A DNA stretch of 40,424 nucleotides from Streptomyces coryli (GCF_011044975.1 NZ_JAAKZV010000047.1:1-40424), one strand, 5' to 3'. Counted from the first letter of the stretch, positions 15,077-23,007 are shown. Made by a program: numbers and translations. Notes: a model not told the origin generated them from the letters alone.

Positions 15077-15745
15077 ATGAATCGCAAGATGATCATTGCC
15101 GTCATCACCGCAGCCCTCGTCGGCGGCGGTGCCACGACCGCCCTCGCATGGAGCGACGGCGAGGACCGGGCCGCGCGAGCCGCCCAGGCCAAGGCCGGCC
15201 CCGCTGAGGCGTCCGGTCCGCGGCTCTCCGCCGAGCAGGCCGTCGTCGCGGCACTGAAGGCGCAGCCGGGTACGGCGGTCTCGGTGACCAGTCACAGCGA
15301 CGACGACGATCGCGGCTGGGAGGTCGAGATCCTGGGCTCCGGTGCGACCGCGCACACGGTCCACGTGGATCCCGTAACCGGCAAGATCCTGACTCGCGAG
15401 GCGGAGCGGGACGACGACCACCGGGACGACCGCACCGCACTGCGCGGCGCGCAGATCACCGCCGCCGAGGCCGCCAGGGCCGCCGCCGCCAAGGGCGTCG
15501 TCACCTCCGTCGACCTGGACGACCGCGACGACGACCGCGTGGCGAGCTGGGACGTGGAGACGGCGGACGGCCGCGACTGGGACGTCAACCTGACGACCGG
15601 AGCGGTGACCGCAGACCACGACGACGCGGACGACTCCCGCTCGTACCGAGTCGATGACGATGACGATGACGACGATGACCGCTATGGCGACGACCGGGAT
15701 GATGACGACGCGGACGACGACGGCGACGACCACGACGACGACTGA
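15077..15745 (+). CDS. Exported PepSY-domain protein with poly-Asp tail
   Basis: A 222-aa protein with an N-terminal signal segment (MNRKMIIAVITAALVGGG...ALA, about 24 residues), then two PepSY-type repeats: SAEQAVVAALKAQPG...WEVEILG...VHVDPVTGKIL (about 51-100) and TAAEAARAAAAKG...SWDVETADGRDWDVNLTTGAVT (about 120-172). PepSY domains are small extracytoplasmic modules linked to protease inhibition or cell-envelope sensing. The last 45 residues are almost all Asp with a few Arg/His/Tyr (nine consecutive Asp in one run), built from GAC/GAT triplets, and would bind cations. It diverges from the response regulator, its likely controller. A calcium or metal-buffering role is only inferred. Confidence 0.88.
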   Translation: MNRKMIIAVITAALVGGGATTALAWSDGEDRAARAAQAKAGPAEASGPRLSAEQAVVAALKAQPGTAVSVTSHSDDDDRGWEVEILGSGATAHTVHVDPVTGKILTREAERDDDHRDDRTALRGAQITAAEAARAAAAKGVVTSVDLDDRDDDRVASWDVETADGRDWDVNLTTGAVTADHDDADDSRSYRVDDDDDDDDDRYGDDRDDDDADDDGDDHDDD

Positions 15746-15849
15746 TCGCATCAAAGTCGGCTGAGCCCGCCCGTGGCCGGGAGCGCTTCGTGGACGCACT
15801 CCCGGCCGTCCCGCCAAGCCGTTGCAGACCACAAGCTGGAGGAGCCCCT

Positions 15850-16671
15850 ATGCTGAAGCAGGTCGCGGAAGGTGTGCTGGTCCACCAGAGCGAGCTACTC
15901 CAGAACAACACCGCCGTCGTGCAGGGCAGCAGTGGCGTGCTGCTCGTGGACGCCGGGATCACCGGCGGTGAAATGGCCTGTCTGGCGAACGACCTTCGCG
16001 AGTTGGGGCAGCCCGTCATCGCGGGCTTCTCGACACACCCCGACTGGGATCACGTCCTCTGGCATGCCGACCTCGGCGACGCGCCCCGTTACGGCACAGC
16101 CCGCTGCGCGGCCCACATGCAAGAGCTGCTGTCGAACTCGGACTGGAAGGCCCGCGCCGCCGAGGGGCTACCGCCGGAAATCGCCGAGGAGACTCCGCTG
16201 GACCTCTTCGGTCGCATCACGCCGCTGCCCCCTGGGACGGCCCGGCTTCCCTGGGACGGCCCCGAGGTCCGGATCATCGAGCATCCGGCGCACTCGCCGG
16301 GCCACGCGGCGCTGTTGATCGAAGAACGCCGGGTCCTCGTCGCCGGCGACATGCTCTCCGATGTCTTCGTTCCGATGCTCGACGACGTGAACGACACCAA
16401 CGACCCGATCGAGGAGTACCTCGTCGGGCTGCGCCTGCTCGAGGCCGTAGCGGACGACGTCGATACCGTCATCCCCGGCCACGGGTCCGTCGCCATCGCC
16501 GATCAGGTACGCGCCCGGATCGACCTGGACCGAGCCTACGTACACGCCCTGCGCGACGCCCGCACCCCCACCGACCCGCGAATCGGCCCGACGGCCAAGC
16601 CCGGCTGGGAATGGGTGAACGACATCCACGAGGGCCAATTCCAGCGCTTCGCCAAGGGGTCCCAACCATGA
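15850..16671 (+). CDS. Metallo-beta-lactamase-fold hydrolase
   Basis: A 273-aa MBL-fold enzyme. The metal motif reads T-H63-P-D65-W-D67-H68, with Asp at the second position where most members have His (HxHxDH). The remaining ligands are present: HSPGH, AGDML and a late IPGHGSV. The substrate is unknown; an ester, thioester or lactone hydrolase is plausible, and classical beta-lactamase activity is not implied. The ATG at 15850 follows GGAGG. Its stop overlaps the start of the next gene (ATGA at 16668-16671), so it is coupled with a serine beta-lactamase-like protein. No signal peptide is visible. Confidence 0.85.
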   Translation: MLKQVAEGVLVHQSELLQNNTAVVQGSSGVLLVDAGITGGEMACLANDLRELGQPVIAGFSTHPDWDHVLWHADLGDAPRYGTARCAAHMQELLSNSDWKARAAEGLPPEIAEETPLDLFGRITPLPPGTARLPWDGPEVRIIEHPAHSPGHAALLIEERRVLVAGDMLSDVFVPMLDDVNDTNDPIEEYLVGLRLLEAVADDVDTVIPGHGSVAIADQVRARIDLDRAYVHALRDARTPTDPRIGPTAKPGWEWVNDIHEGQFQRFAKGSQP

Positions 16672-17657
16672 CGCTCCCGCCGGACTTCCGAGGCAACGCC
16701 CTGGTGGTACATGGCCACTCGGTGCTGTACGAGGTAAGCCAGGGCCATGCGGACGCCCGGACCGGCACGCAATGCACCGCCGCCACCCGCTTTCAAATCG
16801 CCTCGGTGAGCAAGCAGTTCACGGCTGCGGCGATCATGCTGCTGGTCGAACGGGGCGCCGTCGCGCTGGACCACGAAGTGAGCCGCTGGATCCGCGGCTG
16901 CCCGCCGACCTGGCGCGGGATCACCGTGCATCACCTGCTCACGCACACCTCAGGCCTGGGGCACTGGGAAGACTTCCCCGCGCTGGACCTGACCGCGTGG
17001 CTGCCGCCCGACGAGGTGCTGAAGACATTCCACCAGTCCGCGCCGAAATTCCCGGCCGGTGCCGACTGGTACTACAGCAGCCCCGCGTACGTACTGCTCG
17101 CCCACATCGTCGAACAGGCCGGCGGCGAGCCGTACCGCCGCTTCCTCGGTCGACACATCTTCGAACCGCTCGACCTGCGCGACACGTTCGCCGGCTCGCC
17201 CGGCGACCGGTCCGGCCGGTCCGACCGGTCCGACCGGTCCGAGCTAGCCACCGGCTACGCCGGGACCACCGTGGCACCGTCATTCGAGTTGGACGCGGTC
17301 GGCATGGGCGCCGGCGACATCTGGTCCACCACCGGCGACCTGCTCCGCTGGGACCAGGCCCTGGCCACGGACGGCCTCCTCGGCAGCGAGTCCCGGCGGC
17401 TGCTGTTCACGTCACACGCACCGACCGGCTTCGAAGGTCAGCTGGATGCGTACGGCTACGGCTGGCAGCTCGGCCGGATCGCCGGGCACGCCGTGCGCTG
17501 TCACAGCGGCGACAACGCCGGATTCAAAGCGTTCAATGCCTGGTTCCCGGACCTGTCCGCCTACGTCATCGTGCTGGCGAACAACCAAGAGACCGACCCC
17601 TACGCCCTCACCCTTCGCCTCACCGAAGCACACCTCACGAACCCCACGACCCCCTGA
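16668..17657 (+). CDS. Beta-lactamase-family serine hydrolase (class C/esterase-like)
   Basis: A 329-aa protein of the beta-lactamase/penicillin-binding-like serine hydrolase family. The nucleophile motif SxxK is S46-V-S-K49 in QIASVSKQFTAAAI. The second motif reads Y-S-S (Y136-S-S138, in DWYYSSPAY) rather than the usual Y-x-N, and HSGDNAGF stands in for the third (HxG). HLLTHTSGL is a typical family signature. No signal peptide is seen, so a cytoplasmic esterase or peptidase is more likely than an antibiotic-resistance enzyme. A loop at about residues 181-192 is encoded by four 9-bp tandem repeats. It is coupled to the MBL-fold gene upstream and convergent with the monooxygenase gene (16 bp between stops). 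Confidence 0.87.
   Translation: MTLPPDFRGNALVVHGHSVLYEVSQGHADARTGTQCTAATRFQIASVSKQFTAAAIMLLVERGAVALDHEVSRWIRGCPPTWRGITVHHLLTHTSGLGHWEDFPALDLTAWLPPDEVLKTFHQSAPKFPAGADWYYSSPAYVLLAHIVEQAGGEPYRRFLGRHIFEPLDLRDTFAGSPGDRSGRSDRSDRSELATGYAGTTVAPSFELDAVGMGAGDIWSTTGDLLRWDQALATDGLLGSESRRLLFTSHAPTGFEGQLDAYGYGWQLGRIAGHAVRCHSGDNAGFKAFNAWFPDLSAYVIVLANNQETDPYALTLRLTEAHLTNPTTP
17207..17242 (+). repeat. 9-bp tandem repeat inside serine-hydrolase gene
   Basis: Four copies of CCGGTCCG(G/A), in frame, encode R-S-G/D triplets (RSGRSDRSDRSE) in a likely surface loop. Copy number could vary without shifting the frame. Confidence 0.7.
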
Positions 17658-17673
17658 CGGTCGTCGACGCGGA

Positions 17674-18864
17674 TCACCCCCAGGGCGGGTCCCAGGCGAA
17701 GGCTGCTCCGGTGGCCCGCGTGAGCAAGGGGGTTGGGATGAGGGAGGCGACGGTGTCGCGGAGGGCGGATGCCGGGCGGCTGGCGGTCTGGAGAAGGTGG
17801 CCGAGGCGGCCGGAGGCTCGGGCCATGCGTTGGGTGCGGGGGCGGCGGCTGGTGTCGTAGGCGGTCAAGGCGGCGGCGGCCGGGGAGCGTTCGAGCGCTG
17901 CGGCCAGGGTTACGGCGTCTTCGATGGCGAGGCAGGCGCCCTGGCCGATGTCAGGGGTGACCGCGTGGGCGGCGTCACCGAGCAGGGCTACGCGGCCGTG
18001 GACGAACGACGGCAGCTTGGCGTGGAGGTAGTACACGTCGTGCCGGAGGACGGCGTCCGGCTCGGTCGCCGCCAGCAGGTCGGGGATGGGGGCGTGCCAG
18101 TCCCGGAAGCGGTCGGCCAGTTGGGACAGATCGTGGGCCGGGTTGGCGTGCTCGGGAAGACTCTCGCAGGCGAACCAGTAGATCTGCCCGTCATTGATCG
18201 CGGCGACACCGAAGCGGGCGGCCGGCCCCCAGGTCTCGGTGAGGATCGGAGATACGCGGAGCGGGGCGGCGCGCTCGGCGGGGACGATGCCGCGCCAGAC
18301 CGTGTAGCCGGCGTAATCGGGGCCGGGGTAGCTCGGAAGCAGAGCGGTGCGCAGACCGCTGCCTACGCCGTCGGCTGCTACGACGAGGTCAGCCGTATCC
18401 GAGACCGGGCCGTGCGGGGTGTCGAAGGTGACTGTTGCCGTGGGCGTTGCCATTGCCTTGTCGGAGATGGTCTCGACCCCCGTGGCGCGATAGCCGGTGT
18501 GCAGCGCGGACGGGTCGAGTCCGGTCATCAGCAGCCGGTGCGCCTCGGCGCGGTGCAGGGCGTAGAAGGGGGCGCCGTAGCGCCGCTCGATGCCGGCCGC
18601 CGGGATGCGCGCCACGCGCCGGCCCGACCGCAGGCGGATCTCCAGCGCTTCCTGGCGCAGACCGCGATCGCGTAGGCCCGCACCCAGGCCGAGGTGCTCG
18701 AGGGCCTTGACGGCATTGGGGGCGATGGCGAGGCCTGCCCCGACCGGCCCGATGACCGGCGCCTGCTCGAAGAGCGCCACCTCCCATCCGATACGCCGCA
18801 GGGCCTGGGCGGCTGCCAGCCCGCCGATGCCCGCGCCGACGATGATCGCCTTGTTGGTGCCCAT
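17674..18864 (-). CDS. FAD-dependent monooxygenase (PHBH-like)
   Basis: A 396-aa flavoprotein aromatic-hydroxylase-type monooxygenase. It has an N-terminal Rossmann motif (IIVGAGIGGLAAAQAL), the DG motif for FAD/NADPH in LVVAADGVGSGLR, and the GD motif in VALLGDAAHAVTPDIGQGACLAIEDAV. The whole family length is present. The substrate is unknown. It resembles salicylate-hydroxylase-like and FAD-dependent urate-type enzymes of actinobacteria. The start is ATG at 18864 behind GAGGAG. It is divergent from a TetR gene with a palindrome near its start codon, so it is probably induced when that repressor binds a ligand. Confidence 0.9.
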   Translation of the reverse strand: MGTNKAIIVGAGIGGLAAAQALRRIGWEVALFEQAPVIGPVGAGLAIAPNAVKALEHLGLGAGLRDRGLRQEALEIRLRSGRRVARIPAAGIERRYGAPFYALHRAEAHRLLMTGLDPSALHTGYRATGVETISDKAMATPTATVTFDTPHGPVSDTADLVVAADGVGSGLRTALLPSYPGPDYAGYTVWRGIVPAERAAPLRVSPILTETWGPAARFGVAAINDGQIYWFACESLPEHANPAHDLSQLADRFRDWHAPIPDLLAATEPDAVLRHDVYYLHAKLPSFVHGRVALLGDAAHAVTPDIGQGACLAIEDAVTLAAALERSPAAAALTAYDTSRRPRTQRMARASGRLGHLLQTASRPASALRDTVASLIPTPLLTRATGAAFAWDPPWG

Positions 18865-18893
18865 GGTCGCCGCTCCTCAGCCACTAAAGCGCT

Positions 18894-18904
18894 CGTTTCA
18901 AACG
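18894..18904. promoter_or_regulatory. Candidate TetR operator
   Basis: CGTTT-C-AAACG is an 11-bp palindrome 30 bp before the monooxygenase start, in an unusually AT-rich 103-bp divergent region. It suits binding by the TetR protein encoded at 18968. Confidence 0.45.
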
Positions 18905-18967
18905 GTCATTTTAATCGATTGTTATAGCCTCTGACGTGAGGGCTGGTCAGACCTACGAGGAGGTGCG

Positions 18968-19612
18968 GTGACCGGATCCGAGCAGACGCCCACGTCCACG
19001 CGGGAGCGACTGATCGAGGCGGCGGTGCGCCTCTTCGGCGAACGCGGAATCGGCGCGACGTCGCTACGGGCGCTGACCGAAGCGGCAGGAAGCAACATCG
19101 CCGCGGTCAACTACCACTTCGGATCCAAGGAAGGACTCCTCCGCGCCGTCATCGACCAGACGATGCACGCAGTGAACGAAGAGCGCCGGCGCCGCCTGGA
19201 CACACTCGAAGCATCCGGCCAGCCGCTGACACTGCCCGACCTGGTCCGCGCCTTCGTCGAACCGGGCGTCGGCCTGACGGAGGGCCACGGCCACCGCGCC
19301 CCCGAGGTCGCACGCTTCATCGGCAGGGTGATGAACGAGCCGGACCCACGCATCCGCCAGATCTTCGCCGAACAGGTCGACCCGATCGAAGGCCGCTACC
19401 TGACCGCATTCGGCCGCGCCCTCCCCGAACTCGACGAGGACGGCGCCCGATTCGCCTACGCCGGCGTAATCGGCCTCCTGAGCTCCTACCAGTCCGGCAC
19501 ACTCACAACGCTGCACGGCCAACCGCCCGAGAAAGCGGACGACGACACCAACCGCGAACGACTGGTCGCCTTCATCACGGGGGGCCTGCTCGGCCTGCAA
19601 TCGACACCGTAG
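18968..19612 (+). CDS. TetR family transcriptional regulator
   Basis: A 214-aa regulator with the TetR HTH at residues 12-58: TRERLIEAAVRLFGERGIGATSLRALTEAAGSNIAAVNYHFGSKEGLLRAV. The C-terminal ligand-binding half is all-helical and has no recognised signature. The GTG at 18968 has GGAGG 4 nt upstream. Divergence from the FAD monooxygenase is the classic layout of a repressor controlling a neighbouring catabolic or detoxifying enzyme and itself. Confidence 0.9.
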   Translation: MTGSEQTPTSTRERLIEAAVRLFGERGIGATSLRALTEAAGSNIAAVNYHFGSKEGLLRAVIDQTMHAVNEERRRRLDTLEASGQPLTLPDLVRAFVEPGVGLTEGHGHRAPEVARFIGRVMNEPDPRIRQIFAEQVDPIEGRYLTAFGRALPELDEDGARFAYAGVIGLLSSYQSGTLTTLHGQPPEKADDDTNRERLVAFITGGLLGLQSTP

Positions 19613-19811
19613 GCGAACTCGCTGTCACCTGCAGGTCTCGCTGGCCGCCATCAGGCGCAGGACTGGGCGCCACACCTTCACGTTGAAGATACGGCGATTG
19701 AACGCTCCGCCCGTGCGAGTTGCAGCAGAGTGACGCCGTAACCGGCGGACCATCCAGCGTCTTCCATGGCAACGTGATCTCATTGCGGAGCCACGACTCT
19801 TGGAGCCCATC

Positions 19812-20153
19812 ATGGAGCGTTCTGAGTTCCTGGCCGCGCTCAGGCGAGGGACCGAACTGGTCGCTGTCTGGCCGGCCGCCAAGCCTGGTTGGCGCGCTTG
19901 GGTCGCTGTCTGGTCTGCCGTCCACCTCGAAGATCACCCCGGCATCCGGAACCCCGACCTGAAGCTCATCTGGCTCGCGCGCGAGTGGGACCCGGAGTAC
20001 GTGGAGAAGGACCTCTGCTGGGCAGAGGACGACGGCATGCACACTCTCCAACACCTGACCTCTGTCGGCGAAGAGCAGCTCTGGGACACGCTGGAACGGC
20101 TCTGCGGCTACGACGCCTTCGACTACCCGTGGAACACGGACTACCCAGGTTGA
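19812..20153 (+). CDS. Hypothetical protein, 113 aa
   Basis: A soluble, Trp-rich protein (10 Trp in 113 residues) with an acidic second half: ERSEFLAALRRGTELVAVWPAAKPGWRAW, then KLIWLAREWDPEYVEKDLCWAEDDGMHTLQHL and FDYPWNTDYPG. I do not recognise a family. Support is the ATG at 19812 with GGAG 6 nt before it, consistent codon bias and the lack of any competing frame. The preceding 199 bp hold no gene. The flanks on both sides are less GC-rich than the rest of the window, so this patch may be acquired (inference). Confidence 0.6.
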   Translation: MERSEFLAALRRGTELVAVWPAAKPGWRAWVAVWSAVHLEDHPGIRNPDLKLIWLAREWDPEYVEKDLCWAEDDGMHTLQHLTSVGEEQLWDTLERLCGYDAFDYPWNTDYPG

Positions 20154-20306
20154 CGGGCGTGCTGCCGTCTCAGTAGCCGCCTCATTCAGAGGGCCCGGCT
20201 GGGTCCAGAGCGGACCGCAAGCAGTGAGTGCTGACTAGCATGTGCGCAGGTGAAGCGCCTTGCATCGCTCTTCGAAACCAGTCATCAGGCTTGGAAAGCG
20301 TGCAGG

Positions 20307-20573
20307 TCAGAAGGGACGGGCGATCCCATGCGTTTCCAGGGCATCCGTGTAGCGCAGCAGTATCCCGTCGATCTCCGCGACCAGGAGTTCCGCCGTCTCG
20401 CGCGCATCCTCCAACTCTCCATCAGCGCATAGGGCAGCTACCTCCGCGGCATCCGCGCGAAGAATGGACAGTGAGTCGCCCTGGATCAAGACACCCGGGA
20501 AGCGTCGGCCTGGCATGCGAGCGACGGCGTTGTTGCTTCTATCGGTGAACAGCTCAACCTCGACACGTTCCAT
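20307..20573 (-). CDS. Small conserved protein (DUF6959-like)
   Basis: An 88-aa soluble protein: MERVEVELFTDRSNNAVARMPGRRFPGVLIQGDSL, then an acidic helical half with two Ala/Glu-rich helices ending ALETHGIARPF. The pattern recalls a small actinobacterial family (DUF6959, from memory) of unknown role. The start is ATG at 20573, although no good ribosome site precedes it; a TTG at 20585 is in frame. It is isolated, with 153 bp of gene-free sequence on its right-to-left downstream side and 185 bp upstream. The frame shows good Streptomyces codon bias on this strand. Confidence 0.65.
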   Translation of the reverse strand: MERVEVELFTDRSNNAVARMPGRRFPGVLIQGDSLSILRADAAEVAALCADGELEDARETAELLVAEIDGILLRYTDALETHGIARPF

Positions 20574-20758
20574 GAGGGAGATCAAAGCTCAGCCGCGCGA
20601 GTACGGCAACGGTTCGCGACCCTTCGGCGGCAGAACCGAAGTTGACGCTTGATCACGATCCTGCTCTCGACTGCCTGCAGCCTAAGGAGGGTAGGGGCCT
20701 ACCTGCGCCCACGGCTCCGGAGCTTGGTGCGGCTCCTTACGCGCACAAAGACCCGCTC

Positions 20759-22318
20759 TCACCTGCGATCGCGTACCGCCACCAGGCCGTTGAAGACGCC
20801 GACGTACGCCGTGCCGTTCGGACCGATCGTTACTGGGGCCCAGTTGTTGTCGTACAGGAGGCCTGTGCCGGTCAGGCGGCGCCAGCGTGTTTCTCCTGTG
20901 CGGAAGTCGATCGCTGTCAGGTACCAGGCGTCTGCGCCGAGGCGGCTCGGGCGCTTGGTGTAGAGGTACAGGAGGCCGTTGGCTGTCGAGAGCTTTGCCA
21001 CTGTCGATGGGGAGCGTTCTCTGCTTTCCCATACCGGGTCGCAGCCGGTGCCGCCGCGGCGGATGTCGATGCGTGAAGCGCCGCCTACCACCGAGCGGCC
21101 GCCGGTCAGGGAAGTGACGTTCTCGTAGCCGTAGTTGTTCTCCACGATCAGGCTGTGGTTCCAGCCGATGAGGGAGTTGTCGGTGGTGGAGGTGCCGGCT
21201 TCGAAGACCGGGAGCTTGCAGATCAGGTTGCCCTTTGCCCAGTCGTATACGAGGACGTTCATCCGGGACTTCGCGTTGTCGGTGATCGCGACATAGTCGC
21301 CGAGCAGGGTTGGTGTCGTCCCCGAGCCCTGGTTCACTGAGCCGGGCTTGGCGCCCGTGCCCCGGTCGTACGCGCGTCGCCACGTCACCCGCGGTGTCCC
21401 GTCGGCCGCCGCCTCCATGCGATACAGGGCGTGGTCGGAGACGATCGACATGCCGTCGGGGCCGGCTGAGAAGGAGTTCTGGATCTCCTCGCCCTCCAGG
21501 CGGATGGACTTCACCGTGCCCGACTCCGGGTCCACCGTCCCGATTCGGCCTTGCCGCGTCACCCACCAGATCCGGCCGTCCCAGTCGGGTACGACCGATG
21601 TGACCGGGTCGCACGCCCCGTCCGGGGAGAGGTTGCGCCAGCTCTTGCAGTCGTGCGGGACGTAGCGGCGGAGGTTCCAGTCGTCCTCGATCGTGAAGCG
21701 CCAGTCGCCGTCCGGGCCGCGGGAGTGGGCGATCCGGAGCAGGTGCTGGCGTGAGTCGGCCAGCACCAGGCGGTCGCGGTGGTCCAGGTAGGCGTACGCA
21801 CCGCCCGAGGTGTCCTTGAAGATCTTCGACGTGTCGAGCGATGTCACCGCGTCCACGCTCGACGGGCGTTGTGGGAGTTGGTGTTCGGCGAGTGTCTTCA
21901 GACTCCGCGGGTGCAGCAGCTTCACCAGGAAGCCGGAGAAGGTGCCGCACACCGCGATGATTCGGCCGGCCCGGTCGAAGGTCAGAGTCGCGCACTCGCC
22001 GCCCAGCACCGCCATCGATTCGCTGGTCACCTCGGGGTCTCGACCTAGCGGCCCGGCGGTCGGGTGCGTATCGCTGCTCGCCGCGTCGGCGTGCATGCCG
22101 CTGCGGCCGTTCGGTGCGAGGTACGGGTGCTGCGGTTGGGCAGCGTCCGGCAGCGGGCGCGGCTTCGCCGGGGCGCCCTCGTATGCGGGGACGAGGTGGC
22201 GGCCGAGATCCTGCGGGATCGGGTCCGCGTGTCCTGGGGTGTGCCGGGCGACCAGCATCGCGGCGAGCAAGGCCAGCATCGAGAAGGTGCAGGCGTAGCG
22301 CCGGCCGTTGGGCAGCAT
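20759..22318 (-). CDS. Secreted beta-propeller-like protein
   Basis: A 519-aa exported protein. The signal segment runs LPNGRRYACTFSMLALLAAMLVARHTPGHA. It is followed by a Pro-rich stretch and then repeated beta-sheet blade-like units typical of PQQ/SMP-30-type propellers: CATLTFDRAGRIIAVCGT, GAYAYLDHRDRLVLADS, SVVPDWDGRIWWVTRQGRIGTVDPESG, TTDNSLIGWNHSLIVENNYGYENV, and finally WAPVTIGPNGTAYVGVFNGLVAVRD. Several Cys pairs are consistent with an exported fold. No catalytic motif is recognised. The start at 22318 has TACCGT followed by 6 nt before the ATG, a leaderless pattern; an in-frame ATG at 22354 would add 12 residues. It diverges from the TetR-thioesterase pair. Confidence 0.78.
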   Translation of the reverse strand: MLPNGRRYACTFSMLALLAAMLVARHTPGHADPIPQDLGRHLVPAYEGAPAKPRPLPDAAQPQHPYLAPNGRSGMHADAASSDTHPTAGPLGRDPEVTSESMAVLGGECATLTFDRAGRIIAVCGTFSGFLVKLLHPRSLKTLAEHQLPQRPSSVDAVTSLDTSKIFKDTSGGAYAYLDHRDRLVLADSRQHLLRIAHSRGPDGDWRFTIEDDWNLRRYVPHDCKSWRNLSPDGACDPVTSVVPDWDGRIWWVTRQGRIGTVDPESGTVKSIRLEGEEIQNSFSAGPDGMSIVSDHALYRMEAAADGTPRVTWRRAYDRGTGAKPGSVNQGSGTTPTLLGDYVAITDNAKSRMNVLVYDWAKGNLICKLPVFEAGTSTTDNSLIGWNHSLIVENNYGYENVTSLTGGRSVVGGASRIDIRRGGTGCDPVWESRERSPSTVAKLSTANGLLYLYTKRPSRLGADAWYLTAIDFRTGETRWRRLTGTGLLYDNNWAPVTIGPNGTAYVGVFNGLVAVRDRR

Positions 22319-22330
22319 GGGCGGACGGTA
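22318..22330 (-). promoter_or_regulatory. -10 box and leaderless start of beta-propeller gene
   Basis: On the minus strand TACCGT (22330-22325) is followed by CCGCCC and then the ATG at 22318. No ribosome-binding site is present. The spacing matches the other leaderless candidates in the window. Confidence 0.5.
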
Positions 22331-22365
22331 CGGAGGGGCGCTACAAGAGTCCATGCACGGCCGCA

Positions 22366-22382
22366 GGTAGACAGTGTCCACC
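22366..22382. promoter_or_regulatory. TetR operator O1 (imperfect)
   Basis: GGTAGACAGTGTCCACC is one mismatch from a 17-bp palindrome. Its centre is 22 bp (two helical turns) from that of O2, on the side of the beta-propeller gene. Confidence 0.65.
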
Positions 22383-22387
22383 CCCCT

Positions 22388-22404
22388 GGTAGACACTGTC
22401 TACC
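22388..22404. promoter_or_regulatory. TetR operator O2 (perfect)
   Basis: GGTAGACA-C-TGTCTACC is a perfect 17-bp palindrome ending one base before the GTG of the TetR gene. A bound dimer would cover the TetR promoter and start codon, so autorepression is very likely. Confidence 0.75.
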
Positions 22405-23007
22405 GTGACCACCGACACCCGCGGCCGCCTCCTCCAAGCCGCGCTCGAGCTCCTCGAAGGCGAAGGCGTCGAGGCCCTCACCCTCCGCGCCATCGCCCGC
22501 CGCACCGGCGTCTCGCACGGCGCCCCGCTCAAGCACTTCCCGCACCGCGCCGCACTGCTGTCCGCCGTGGCCACCCAGGGATTCGGCGAACTGCAGGCAT
22601 GGGCGCGGCGGGCGATCGAGGAGCTCCCCGAGACCGCCTGCACCGCGAGCCGGCTGCGCGCCGGCACCCGCGCTTACGTGGCGTTCGCAGAAGCCCGGCC
22701 GCAGATGTTCGCGCTGATGTTCCGGCGCGACCTGCTCGACGACGAGGACCGCGAGCTCGGCAAGGCCAGCCTCGGCGGCTTCGAGGAGCTGATGACCCTC
22801 GTACAGGACCACCAGGCGGCCGGCTGGCGCGCGGACGCCGATACCCGGCTGCTCACCGGAGCCCTCTGGTCCGCCATGCACGGGCTCGCCCAGCTCTGGT
22901 CGTGGGGCGCGCTGCCCCTGGCCACGAAGGCCGCCACCGTCGAGGACGCCCTCGACGGACTGTGCCGGGCCTTCGATCTCACCAGCACGGAAGGACAACC
23001 GACTTGA
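22405..23007 (+). CDS. TetR family regulator with WHG-type C-terminal domain
   Basis: A 200-aa repressor with the HTH at residues 5-50: TRGRLLQAALELLEGEGVEALTLRAIARRTGVSHGAPLKHFPHRAALLSAV. The SHGAPxxHF recognition helix and the later LWSAMHGLAQLWSWG segment are typical of the WHG C-terminal class. The GTG at 22405 abuts operator O2, leaving no room for a ribosome site. It is translationally coupled to the thioesterase gene (stop TGA overlaps the TTG start). The natural ligand may be an acyl-CoA or a related lipid, judging only from the co-transcribed enzyme. Confidence 0.9.
   Translation: MTTDTRGRLLQAALELLEGEGVEALTLRAIARRTGVSHGAPLKHFPHRAALLSAVATQGFGELQAWARRAIEELPETACTASRLRAGTRAYVAFAEARPQMFALMFRRDLLDDEDRELGKASLGGFEELMTLVQDHQAAGWRADADTRLLTGALWSAMHGLAQLWSWGALPLATKAATVEDALDGLCRAFDLTSTEGQPT

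Noticed and set aside
15011-15832. 273-codon minus-strand frame opposite the PepSY gene
   Set aside because: The Val/Ile runs are just the reverse complement of the Asp-codon repeats.
16668-17657. Antibiotic-resistance class C beta-lactamase
   Set aside because: No signal peptide and the YxN motif is replaced by YSS; an esterase/peptidase-like serine hydrolase is more likely.
17446-18675. Plus-strand frame opposite the FAD monooxygenase
   Set aside because: Shadow frame; the minus-strand enzyme has complete FAD motifs.
20228-20548. 106-codon plus-strand frame overlapping the DUF6959-like gene
   Set aside because: No ribosome site or family features; the minus-strand frame has a coherent small-protein pattern.
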